Shown: positions 1 to 12,100 of the stretch, piece after piece
Layout: each line of letters begins with the position of its first letter
Numbering within the stretch: position 1 is the stretch's first letter
Source: Aurelia coerulea
Taxonomy: Eukaryota > Cnidaria > Scyphozoa > Semaeostomeae > Ulmaridae
NCBI GenBank assembly: GCA_039566865.1
Contig: CM076947.1
Location: 19,159,501-19,223,500 of the forward strand
Length of the DNA stretch: 64,000 nt
Direction of reading: 5' to 3'
Made by a program: the position numbers and the translations under genes
Notes under the pieces: model-generated
The model's input: only the letters and a program-made list of their open reading frames with translations
What the model was told of the DNA's origin: nothing
Database searches by the model: none

Positions 1-39
1 CTATATTGAAAAGCTGCTATAAATAGGCTGAAGAAACGC

Positions 40-700
40 CCACAAACCCATTGTTTTTTTCACCACACAATGAAAGGGCAGGCATCACAGTTTTTGAATA
101 CACTAAAAATTTCCATGTTCTGAAACTTTTGGAGCAAGCGAGAATCCCTCAAAAGCAACAGGACTTGATAACATTGCAAGGAAAATTCCTTAAAGACAAT
201 GCACCAATTTTGGCAGAGCCAATTACAGAGCTGTACGATCTTTCCATCTCCCTATCACGTTTTCCAGATGATTGCAAACAAGCTAGATTAAAACCACTTT
301 TAAAAAAAGGGTAGCAAAGAAGAACCAAAGAATTATAGACCAATCTCACTTTTGCCGCAGATTTCTAAGGTAATTGAAAAAATTATCCACAAACAAATAC
401 AAGAATACCTGGATACGAACAGATTCTTTATCGATCCCAGTTTAATTTTCATCGTTACCACTCAAGAGACACCTGCTTATCATACCAAAGTGACAAAATC
501 ATACAAGGATTTCAAAATAGTATAATGTTTACTGGCATGATATACTAATCGATTTACAAAAAGCTTTTGACACGATTGATCACAAAATCTTCCGAGAAAA
601 AAGGATACACCTTTGGCTTTGCCGATTCAGTAATATCTTGGTTTCGGTCTTACCTGACAAACCAAACTTTCTTTGTAAACATAGCACAGTGTTCCAGGGC
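40..700 (+). mobile_element. LINE reverse-transcriptase fragment, 5' part (split copy)
   Basis: Frames broken by indels encode RT landmarks: FPDDCKQARLKPLLKKG, then (shifted) NYRPISLLPQISKVIEK and KAFDTIDHK, then SWFRSYLTNQTFFVN. These are RT domains 0-3 of an APE-type LINE. The reading is decayed. The second half of the same RT resumes at about 2172, so the 701-2171 foldback is an insertion. Confidence 0.75.
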
Positions 701-2171
701 ATGTAATTAATGTGAAAAATGAAAGAATCAGAATTGTACCAAACTGATTTTTCTATTGTTAACCGTAGCCTGAGGTATGTCAAAACCCAAACATGTTTCA
801 AATCGAACAATCTAGAGCTGAGAAAATAGTGTTTCAAGTTAGGCCTAAAAAGTGTACTTCAGGCTTCTTTTTAAGCACAGCAAGGCCACAAAATAGCACT
901 AAGTTTCAAATTTAAATTTCTTGGCTTGCACTCACCCGATTTTCATGATCTTTGTTTTGTTCAACAGATTAAGCCTTGCAGAGTATGTAGTCAAAAAGTG
1001 GATTGAAAATTTTATCTTGAGATGCGGAAATTTTGCGAATTCATAGTGGTCATCAAACGTTAAAAAAACTAAAACTGAATCACAAAGTGCTTCTTCAACA
1101 TTAAAAACAAAAATCTATGTTTCAGAATTCTCGGAAAGTCTATTGCAGAATCAAGTTTAAGCTATTGGCAACACGTTTGCAAAAGGGCTTAATAGAATAA
1201 GCTCTCAACTAATTTTGGCGAATTTTTCACGAAAACCAGTTTTGCACCTTTTCAGAGTAAAAAATTGCATTTTTATGATGAAAATCTATTGGCAAAGGCA
1301 ATATTTCATCATATCTCCACAATTTCAAATACATGCTTTTTAGCAATAGTAGTATAAAGTATTTTTACATAATTAACTAATTTTCAAGGTTTTGAAAACA
1401 TGCAGCCAACTCTACAATGATTTGTTATATCCCAAGGTGGAAAATGCGCCTAGTAATATCGAAAAACAGAACAAACATCAAAATTGATACCTAACATGAT
1501 TAGGGAGTTGATCTCTAACCTCCTTTTTGACTATAAGAGGGAAATATTTGTTTCATTGAACATCTAGTTCAGTCTATAGTACAGTGGCATGGCAAATACC
1601 GACAGCATTTTCTAAAAAAGGCTTCTTCTTTACTGGCCTTCGTGAAAAATTTGTAAAAATTAGTTGAGAGCTTATTCTACTTAGCCCTTTTGCCAAAATG
1701 TTCCCAGTAGGTTAAACTTTATTCTGCAATAGACTTTACGAGAGTTCTGGAACATAGATTTTTGTTTTCAATGTTGAAGGAGCGTTTCGTGATTCAGTTT
1801 TAATTTTTATAAACGATTGGTCACATTTATGGATTTGAAAAATTTGCATATCCCAAGATAAAATTTTCAATCGACTTTTTCACTACATATTCTTCAGGGT
1901 TCAATCTATCAAACAAAATAAAGATCATGAAAATCGAGTGAGTGCAAGCCAAGATATTTGGATTTGAAAGTTAATGCTATTTTGTGGCCTTGATGTGCTA
2001 CAAAAGAAGCCTGCTGTACACTTTTTAGGCCTAACTTGAAATGATATTTTCTAAGCACTAAATTGTCCGATTTGAAAATTTTTTGCGTCTTGATATACCT
2101 TAGGCTACGGTTAAATATAGAAAAATCAGTTTTGTACAATTCTGAAATTTTATTTTTTTGGCATTAATTAC
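701..2171. mobile_element. Giant foldback element with ~600-bp inverted arms
   Basis: The left arm begins ATGTAATTAATG at 701 and the right arm ends with its complement CATTAATTACA near 2171. Long matching tracts include GCCTAAAAAGTGTAC (845) against its complement near 2020, CTTGGCTTGCACTCAC (920) against 1945, and the AAGTTTAAGC stretches near 1155 and 1710. About 600 bp pair on each side of a short centre. No coding capacity was seen, so it is a non-autonomous foldback. It interrupts a LINE. Confidence 0.75.
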
Positions 2172-2830
2172 ACTAAAACGAAAATCTGGATCACAGTGCA
2201 TCGAGAAAGAGACCTCATCACCTGGGAAATCATCATGTGGAGCTCCACAAGCTCCTATTCTTGGCCCACCCATTTTCCTCTTGTATGTCAATGATATGCC
2301 TCAGGCAGTTGACTGTGACCTTCTTTTATATGCAGATGACTCCTGTGTTGTATTCAGTGACAATAACGTGAATAAAAGAGAAAAACAACTAAATAAAAAT
2401 GTCAACTCCCTTTGTGATTGGTTTGTTGATTACAGACTAAGCATTCACTTTGGAGAGGACAAAGCGAAGTCTATACTTTTTGGCAGGAAAAATAAACGAA
2501 CTGGCAATAAGAAACTGGATTTAAGAAGTGGTGACATCAAAATCAAACAACACACCTCAGTAACGTATCTAGGCTTATTCTGGACGAAAACCTGTCCGGT
2601 GAACTAATGGCCACCAGGATCCTGCGTAAAATCAATGGTAGGCTAAGGTTCCTCTATAGAAAGCAAAATTTTCTTGACTTCTCTCTTCGTAGGTTACTAG
2701 CAAATCCTCTAATCCAGCCCCACGTTGACTATGCATGCAGTGCTTGGTTTCCATTGATTAATAAAAGGTTAACCAAAAAAATGCAAACAGCCTAAAATAA
2801 ATGCATAAGGCTCTGTTTGAATCTAAATAA
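2172..2830 (+). mobile_element. LINE reverse-transcriptase fragment, 3' part (split copy)
   Basis: The ORF at 2158-2607 encodes GAPQAPILGPPIFLLYVNDM and YADDSCVVF: RT domains 4-5 with the catalytic YADD. A frame change leads to the thumb region in 2607-2795 (RILRKINGRLRFLYR, HVDYACSAWFP). Same element as 40-700, split by the foldback. Stops and frameshifts make it dead. Confidence 0.85.
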
Positions 2831-3038
2831 TAGAACACATATAGGAATCAAAGAATTTAAAGATATAAATTGGCTCTTGTTCAAGAAATTCATGTAGTTT
2901 TTGAGAATTCCTTGAGAATTCTGTAATGTTATGATAATGTGCACAAGGTCTACTGTAGGTTTGAAATTAACATGTTATAAGAATTCATTAGCATTGGAAA
3001 GTTTTGCGCAATGTTTCTTTTAGTTGATATACTGTATA

Positions 3039-3128
3039 ATGGAAGTGGATTCTACAGTTACCATCAAAGTGAATGGCAGAAATATAAAAGCAGTGGTTGT
3101 AGAAAAGGGACCGAAGAAGGTTTTCAGG
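3039..3128 (+). CDS. Exon 1: start codon and first strands of Tudor-like module 1
   Basis: ATG at 3039 has A at -3 and G at +4, a good eukaryotic start context, and an in-frame TAG lies at 3021-3023. It encodes 30 residues ending EKGPKKVFR, then a strong donor AGG|GTGAGT (phase 0). The pattern (charged beta hairpin, then KGPxxV) is repeated in exon 4, which supports the reading frame. The TTTCTTTTAG just upstream could also be a splice acceptor, in which case the coding sequence might begin in an earlier exon; the in-frame stop and the good ATG make 3039 the simpler start. Confidence 0.75.
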
Positions 3129-6100
3129 GTGAGTTCAAATTTACAGTACCATTTATACCATAGAATTAGAATGATACATTCCAAATTTTGGAGAGGGTTG
3201 GTATAAAATTCTTTGAGCTAAAGCCTGGTTTTCATTAAATCGTAATTCATCGGTAATTATCGCCGATTGATGAATGTTACGATTTGCGAAAACCAAGCTC
3301 TTGCGAGCATCGGCCATCATCGGTGACCATCGCTGATCAACTTTCAGATTCAGAAGATTTTGTTTCCAGACCTCATTCGCGATTATCGCCAATTGTATAA
3401 GACAACTAATTCATCATGAAAACAGAACATCGACGATCATCGGTGATCTTGAATAGCTTTCCGCACCATTTCTGTGCGTTATCACAGATCTTGAGTGAAA
3501 AATATTGAACAATCTTTTGCTGACAGCTGCAGCCATGTTGAATTCCGCGCCAAAATGCAAGCCTAATCACAGGAAGCCTATTTTACAAATAAACAAAAAC
3601 ACAATTATGGCCTATTTTACAGTTTATTATTAAAAATATCGATGAATTTAAAAAAAAATTAATGTTGTCCTCCTTTCAGTTACCTGCACAACCATCACGC
3701 TTTACTTGTGAAATAGATATTTGTACAAGAGAGCACCTTGTAAATCTATTGTGAGAAAAGCCTGGACTCTCTGTGAATAAAGATTGTGGAAATGTGGGGG
3801 AATGTGCATAGAAGACTATATCTGCTTTTTCTACCTACTATCAGTCAAGAATTATCTTTGTCGCCCTTCAACCAAAATAGAACTTGTCCCAAGCACTATA
3901 CGCAGGGTTAAAGATAACTGTGATGCCTTGCTATGAAACTTTTTTTGCAAAGGGAAGGAATGGGCTGAGAAAGCTACTTAATGAAACGGCATTGAACTTG
4001 TCGACTAAATTCATTCCAGCAACCATGCTGATCAACCTAAAAACTATCAACGCAAATATCAATGGAATTTCGTGATAACGACCTCCTTGACAAGTTTAAG
4101 CATAGGTTTAATTAGAGAAAAAAGAAGTACAGTTGTATACTTGTGGTTGGTTGTCCACCGCTTCCCAAAATACATACTAAATTCCGTCAAAAAGATCCCA
4201 AAACTTTTGCATTCAATTCAATTGTTACACCGGTTGTGCCAAAAAGCTGTAATTCATTTTTGACAGGGCATGATCAGTCACACGCAACGCTGATTTCGAA
4301 GATTGAGAATTTGCAGTAATCTCTAGCTGAAATCCCAAATCATACGGTGCTGGGCGAATATAAAAAATCACCCAGCGTTTGAAAGATACTGCTCTCTAAA
4401 TATAAAGGATTAATACTGAAAACTGTCTTGCTTCATTTCCAGTATGATAGTTGGATTCATTAATTTACCCGCCTTTGATCGGTCATTCCTTCCCACTTTC
4501 CCGTTGACATGGGAGATTTTCTGCAGAAAGCCCATTTTAAAAACCTGCAAGAATCAAGTGAAAACGACGAGCAACATTTCCTCTGTTTTTCTTTCTGACA
4601 ATAATGACGCTTTTATGTATCAGGATATATGTTGTCCTCGTGGAAAAATGGAATTCCCCTGAATAAGGTTATTCAGAACCTTTTTAAAAACCTGCAGAAA
4701 ACGAGTGAAAACGATGAGCAAAATTTCCTCTGTTTTTCTTTCTGACAATAATGACACTTATGCGTATCAGGATATATGTTGTCCTCGTGGAAAAATGGAA
4801 CCCCCCTGAATAAGGTTATTCACACCAGGGAGAAGACCTAAGACTTTTTCCTCCTCCCAAAAGGATAGCACGTGCTAAAGCATGTTCAAGTCATCGCTGG
4901 TAAAAATATTGTGCAAATATGCTCGTAATTTAGCACGCTTTTGATGGTTTCTGGAAGGGTCTTTCCCTAGAAAGCCCCTTTGCAATCTGAACTGAGTGAC
5001 CGATTTCAGCGAGTAAAAACTTCTAGAAATAATTGAACATGTTGACTATTCAACCAGATATTGCAACATATTTTTGCTTATACAGGGTGCCCCAAAAAAT
5101 TGTGCCCCGTTTGTCTGAAGATTGCGACAAAACGGCAAAAGATTCTCACCAAACTATTGCATGATAGTGCTCTTCAAATGTCCAATTAAAGTTTGCCACC
5201 ATCCCCGTAAACATCCGTTGAAAAATGATGGAGCTACGACCTTCAGAAGACCAAATTTGCCTGACGACTGAAACCAGCAGTCGGCCATTTTGCCTTACTA
5301 TTTTTGCAGTGATAAGTATCTACACGTGAGGTAAGAAATAATTTCTGTGAGGTCAGAAATAGTGGAACTTTCTGAGGATTATCGGAATTTTCACGAGAGC
5401 TGGAAGCTCCTGTTTCATTTGCATTCCATAATGCTATTTATCGCTGCAAAATAGTAAGACAAAATGGCTGGTTTCAATGATCGGGCATATTTGGTCTCCT
5501 GAAGGTCATAGCTCCATCATTTTTCAACGGATTTTTATGGGGATGGTAGTGAACTTTAATTGAACATCTGAAGAGCACCATCATGCAAAAATTTGGCAAG
5601 AATCTTTTGCCGTTTTGTCGCAATCTTCAGACAAACGAGGCACAATATTTTTGGGACACCCTGTATATTTAGGGAGGGAGCAGTAAAATTTCAAACGTTG
5701 AAACGGCGTGCGTTATTTGTCACAAACACCCGGTACTTGGGGGCAATCTTCCGGTCTATGGTTTCGAAGATTTTGCCCTTCTTATGTTATGAATGATTAC
5801 ATAATAGATTCTTAGTCCGGAAACTGTCGAAATCGATTGAGAAACATTGATCAGAAGTTGTGAAGACCGAACTAGCTAAGACAACAATAAATAAAAAAGT
5901 CCGCCAGGTGAAACTTTAGACTTACCCTTTTTCTTTCTTTATAAGCACATTACCTCTCTTAAAAACCACCTATCGCTTGCACAAGGCGAAAGTTTTCCCT
6001 ACTAGCTTCGGGGCAACAACAACGATGCTTCATATATATTTCATATTTCATTCTTTTAAGGAGGGTTGCCCTTCAGCAGAAGCTGTTTTTCAAGGGGCCC

Positions 6101-9100
6101 TCCAATAAAAACTTAATTACAATATACAGCTAAAATAACCTTTCACTAAAAAACCATAACTTTAAAACCCTATTTACAATTATGCAATATTTACAATTGA
6201 AAGAAAAATTAACCCTTTATTGACTTTTTAAAACCATTCAGGGAGGATGCCGTCTTAGATTCAGCTGGGAGGCTATTCCATAGTTTAGCTCCCCGGAAAG
6301 AAAAGCATTTTTGCCCATTTGTTGACTTTTTCTTTGGCAACTTTAAATCAGTTTCAGTATTCCTGAGACTGCGGGAGGAACTTGTTGAGTTTTTGATAAA
6401 AAGGTTACACAGGTATTGTGGAGCCAAATCATTGAGCGACTTGAAGACCATCATTTTAGACTCAACATCAATGAGTTCTACGATAGTCTTCCAGCCCAAC
6501 TCCTCGATAAGTTGTCTGCTTGGGGTTTCAAAGCTGCTATTTGTAATTATTCTAGCAGCACGATTTTGAAGCTTTTGCAACTGGTTTATGTCTGTAGAAC
6601 CAGCACAACCCCAAACAGAACAACAATATCGAAAATGGGGCTCAACAATGCCTGTGTAAAGAGTTTTCAAACTCTCCTTAGGTAGAAAAGACTTAGCATG
6701 TCTTAAAAAGCCGATTGCCCTGGAGACCTTGGTAGAAACTGCCTTAATTTGCTCCTTCCAGTCCAAAGAGCTATCGATTTGTACTCCAAGGTACTTTGTC
6801 TTTTGAACTACTTCGAGCTCATTGTCACGTATTTTCAGTTCCAAGACTTCGTTTCGACTTTTGAGAGAGTTGTGTTTCTGCTTTGTAGATATAAGCATTG
6901 AATGAGTTTTTGCTACATTCAAGGACAGCTTATTGCCTTGCAGCCAAGTGTCCAGTTTTCTAAGATCACTGTTTATAGCCTCATTCAACTGAGTCAAATT
7001 GTTCGACTGTTGGCACAGACTGGTATCATCAGCATACATAGTCACAGAGGAATCTTGGACAGCCTGGGGAAGATCGTTGATATAGATGAGGAAGAGAAGG
7101 GGGCCAAGGCATGACCCCTGAGGGACTCCCACTTCTATTTCCTGGATATCTGAATCAACACCGTTAACCCTACAGAATTGTTTGCGGTTGGATAGGTAGG
7201 ACCTAAACCAAGATAGCTCTCGCTGCTGCACGCCATAAAGTTCGAGCTTTTTACAAAGAATGTCGTGGTCGACCGTATCAAATGCTTTTTTCAGGTCAAT
7301 AAACACTAATCCCACCAATTTACCGAGATCAAGCCCATTGTACCAATCATCGTTCATTTTAAGCAAACAAGTCAACGTGGAGTGAAGGCGTAAAAACCCA
7401 GATTGGTATGCTGTCGCAATTATTAAGGAAGCAGCGTTCATTATGCTATCACCAGTGGCGGAAGTTATGGGGGGGGGGTTGGGGGGGCAATTGCCCCCCC
7501 CCAATTCGATAAGACTCGGAAATTTTCTTAAAAGTCGGAAATTTCGTAGGTGGGATTGAAACTGTAGTGAAGAAACGAGTCACCGTCAAGAAGTGGACGA
7601 GTTTTTATATAGAAAGAGCAAACGAAATGAACAAGCTCGAAAAGCATATTCTAAAGTTTTTATTTACTTTCATTTATTTCATAAACGAGAAGAAAGTTCT
7701 TGGGTATGGGTTAGTTAGAGAGTAACAATATTTCCGCGAGATGTTGAAGCTTTGGGAGAGGCATTCTAAGCCAATGTGAAGGTGGGAGTTCTCCAAAATT
7801 TTCCTGGACGCGACATTAACACAAATTATCAGCGAATTTTCAAAGTTTCCATATTGGGGGCGGGGGCAGGCAAAACCTGAATTGCGAGAAGCGTTCTAAG
7901 ACAAAGGAGAGGTTCTTCACGCAGAACTGTTTTGAGAACTGGTAATTCATATTATCATATATTCTAATTTGGCACTGGCAAACATTGGATACAAGAGCTC
8001 TCCTAAGCCCAATTAAACTATCTGATTACCCAAAAAATTTCCTTGGGATGCTACTCTGAAAAAATGTTACAACATTGTCAAAATCCCAATTCAGTACTGG
8101 TAAACACAGGGTCATGAAAGGCATTCTAAGCAAAAATAGGGAGTGTCCTCAAAAATTTTCCTGGGGGCTTCGCCCCCAGCGTCCTCGTGGCTATTAGGCC
8201 TACCGACAGTACGTTCATAATACATTCTTGCCTTTTTCTATCAGCCGCTGAATATAAATAGTTTTGAAATCTGATATACAATGACCTTAGCACCCCGGGG
8301 GGGGGGGGTACTTGACTAGGGAAGTGACGGGGGTGTGCAGAAAACCTCTCCACACCCTGCACCCTGTCGCATAAAAAATAGGCCAAAAGTATACCCTGTC
8401 GCATAAAAATTTTGCCTCTCAAATACAGTGTAGAACGCAATTTTTGCTTGTGATACCCTGTCGCATAATTTTTTACCTATTATAATACCCTGTCGCATAA
8501 TTTTCGCTAGAAAATGACACCCTGTCGCATAATTTTTACCGCAAAAGGACACCCTGTTGAGCGGCACATCCCGTCAGGTCATGTGTAGCAGTGCCCCCCC
8601 CCCGGGCTTAGCACATTTAAGGAACTATTTATGTCAGGTCTAAGTCTTCTAGCGAAATGCCTGAGAACAAAAGCATTTCCTCCGACTCGGAAAATTTACG
8701 GCTTGCCCCCCCACTCAAAAAGCTGAATTTCCGCCACTGGCTATCACGAATTCAATGACAGTTGAAAAAATTACAGGCAAAAGTTACATATCTAATTTAA
8801 TATCTAATTTAATAAAAACACCCCATGGTTAAAGATGGCAGGGATAGCATTAAAAGGTCAATGCGACCTTGTTTCCATAATGGTCCCTCCAGGAGTGCCC
8901 TTTGAAATTTCCATTATTTCATTTTAAGGTGACCTATGATGGCTGGTCAAGTATTTATGATGAATACGTTACAACAGAGCAATGCACTGCTGTAGAGGAT
9001 GGAACTCAAGTCACTGATGAAACAAGCGTAAGTCTCTTTGTTCATCATTTGGTAGAACTCACGTATTAATATACTGTTGAAGGATCCTTGTCATTCAGGA

Positions 9101-12100
9101 TCCTCCGATACTTTGTGGGCACGCTGAAATTTCAGACACTTTTTGTCGCTTTGCCCTTCATTTGACATTCAACGACGAGATCTTCTCGCTGGAGTTTCGG
9201 ATCTACTACGACCATTTGCTGATATCACCAGTCTTTCAAACGATTTTCTAATGCACATTTTATTATATGGTGACCAAGACCTGTCTAATGACCTGAATAG
9301 AAATATACTCGAACTTACTATACGATTCATCCACAATATAGGTCGGTTTGACTAATATCATATCAAGTTTCAGTCACATGTCATGCAACCGCCAAGTGCC
9401 CACCAATTGTCTGAAGTAAATTTTCTTTTTGTTTGTAATTTCTGTCTCACATTAGATGTCAGGTCCAAAATAAAAATTTACATTTTTCGGGCAAATTACA
9501 GCCCCGACCAGACATCTAATGTTAGACAGGCCACAGTCATCGCTTTTTTTTGTAGCATTGTTTGTAGCATCTATGTCAAATTGTATGCAGTTTAGCTTTT
9601 TTTTTTAAACAATGCCATGGGGTAGACATAGACTTTTGCTCCTCGTGGCATCGTCCTTGTAGTATTGTAAAGTAGTTTGTAGGTAAAGTAGTCTATGTAA
9701 AATGTATTGTAAAATTTTAATTGAATATATAAAAAAAAAATTCAGACTGTCTGAAAACCAAATTTGGCCTGAGTGGATACCATGGGTCCACACTGCAGTA
9801 GTTGAATTGATGGAAATGTTTTACTTTAGTTCAACTGTTCTATCCGTTGAGCTAATGAGCTGTGAATATACAGGGTGTCCCCAATAATTGTGCCCCGTTT
9901 GCCGTTTGCCTAAAGATGGCAACCAAACACGATTCGCGCCAAAATTTTGTACGATTTGCTCTTCAGATATTCAATTAAAGTTTGCTACTATCCCCGCTAA
10001 AAATGATGGAGCGATGACCTCCAGGAGACCAAATTTGAGTGATGACTGAAACCAGCTGTCGCCCATTTTGTATCACTATTTTGCAGCGATAAATAGCTCC
10101 ATGGTTGAAATGAAACAGCAGCCTGTAATGTCATAGATCTCGTGAAAATTCTGATAATCATCACAGAGTTTTCAACTATTTCTTACCTTACTGAAACTAT
10201 TTCTTATATCACATGAAGCTATTTATCAATGCAAAATAGTATGACAAAATGGCCGACCGCTGGTTTCAGTCATCAGGCAAATTTGGTCTTCTCAAGCTCA
10301 TAGCTCCATCAGCTTTCAAAGGATTTTTACGGGGATGGCAGCAAACTTTATATCAACATCTGAAGTGCAACATCATAGAAAAGTTTGGCGAGAATTTTTT
10401 GCCGTTTTGTTGCAATCTTCGGGCAAACGGAGGACAATATTTTTGAGACACCCTGTATAGTCTCCGTTCAGGCCAAAAAGTCTGAAATTATAGCCTTCCG
10501 TTAACATACGTTTCCGTTATTATCCTATATACATTTTGCCTCTTTGTTAAATTTGAATAAGACAAATTGTATTTGTACTATTCCATCCATTCTTTCTTTC
10601 TTTGTTTTACCTGTTTGTTTAAATAACCCGAAAATCCCTCATGAATTCAGAACGGATTTACCGATTTCAGTTACTTGAATTTATTAAATAAATTTGAACC
10701 TATCCATAATTTATTATTTCATTTATCAATATCATCTTATTGATGTCCAGGGAGCTGGCAGTGGCCTTTCAAGTGAGATTTGTTTTTTCTGACTCATCTG
10801 ATAGAATTCCTAATATTTAATATACCGGGTGAGCCAGAAAAAAAGTTCCCAATTTTGAAAATTCGTAACATCAAGAGTACTGAATGTATTGGAATGAATC
10901 TATTTTTGCTTGACAGCCAAAAGATTAGAGTATTTTTGTGATTTTTCACGCGTTCTTATGAGGACTGGAAAAACTGGTGAAATCAAGTTTACAAAAACTT
11001 GATGGTTGCCAAATGACTGGAAAAGGCCTAAAATGCTTTATCAAATTATAAAGGACTCCTCGCTCAGAACAACAGAGTAAATACAATTTCTCAGGGGTGA
11101 GAGATATCGTTTGCACGTCTATTGCCATAACATTGAAATCTTTTGTATCTGTTTGAAAATCTATGTCTTATAACTCTCGAGAGATGTGAATGCCTGTGCG
11201 TATTGTTCTGTGTGAGGAGAGTCCTAACGATTTGATGAAGTGTTTTAGGCCCTTTTTAGTCATTTTGCAACCATGACATTTTCGTAAAGTTGAATTGACC
11301 TATATTTGCATTGCTCGTAAGAAGACGAAAAAATTACAAAACTACTTCGATCTTTTGGCTTTTAACTAGAATTTGAATTATTCAAATCCATGAAGTACTT
11401 GCGGTGCTACGAATTTTTAAAAGTTGGAACTTTTTTCCGGCTCATCCGGTAAAATATGTAACATTTAAATATTTGTTCTCAAATGACAAGTCATCTATAT
11501 TCTTTACCTTTGATCGTATTTTAAATTGTTGCTAATCATCTTTCATTGGTTTTTTTTAATATGATGTTAAAGCGTTTTTTCTCTATGCATTGCAGATATC
11601 CAAAGATGACAAGCTGACAGTGAAATGGCTTGATGGTTCCTCATACATTGGTACAGTTATCAGAACTGGTGAAGCAGTTGCCAAGGTGCAACCAGAGGGA
11701 TATCCAAGGGAATACACGCTATGGATTACCTCTAATGAGTTCGTTGGAACCGATGTTGATAAAGATAGTGGTAAGAAAATCATCTCTTTACTCTACCAGG
11801 TGTCCCAGATACAGTATAAAGATTTGGGTGGGCCCAGCGATGAGAACTTAGCTTTGATCAATGGCTATTTAATTTAAAAATGTTCATACATAGTCACCTT
11901 GAACATAGATACCTCGTTTGCTTATATTGGTACTTTGAATGTTGATATGTTAATGTTCAAATTTGCTGTCACCTCAAAACCAAAGCTTTGGCGTTTTGGT
12001 GCAATGCCTCACTCATTGATGCTGGTGCATTGAGTGTTGAAATATTTATGTTGCAACTTCCAATTTGCAGTCACCTCCAAACCAGTGCTTGTTGAGAGGT

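Larger units (their letters stand above)
6060..8830 (-). mobile_element. 5'-truncated LINE (APE-type, RT) carrying a hAT insertion
   Basis: On the minus strand the ORF 7445-6209 encodes the RT core: VFIDLKKAFDTVDHDILC, GVPQGSCLGPLLF, MYADDTSLCQQ, then thumb and C-terminal motifs (FSFRGAKLWNSLP). The first ~17 codons of the longest ORF come from an inserted hAT element, not the LINE; upstream LINE sequence resumes beyond 8747. A GGTTGCCCTTCAGCAGAAGCTG segment at the 3' end recurs at 58852, so a second 3' end of the family is in the window. The coding frame of this fragment is long and little decayed. Confidence 0.9.

Noticed and set aside
7445..7504. N-terminus of the 431-codon ORF
   Set aside because: These codons come from the inserted hAT-like element, not from the LINE.
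8316..8567. ORF with repeated MRQG/CDRV peptides, superficially repeat-protein-like
   Set aside because: Product of a degenerate DNA repeat inside a hAT-like element.
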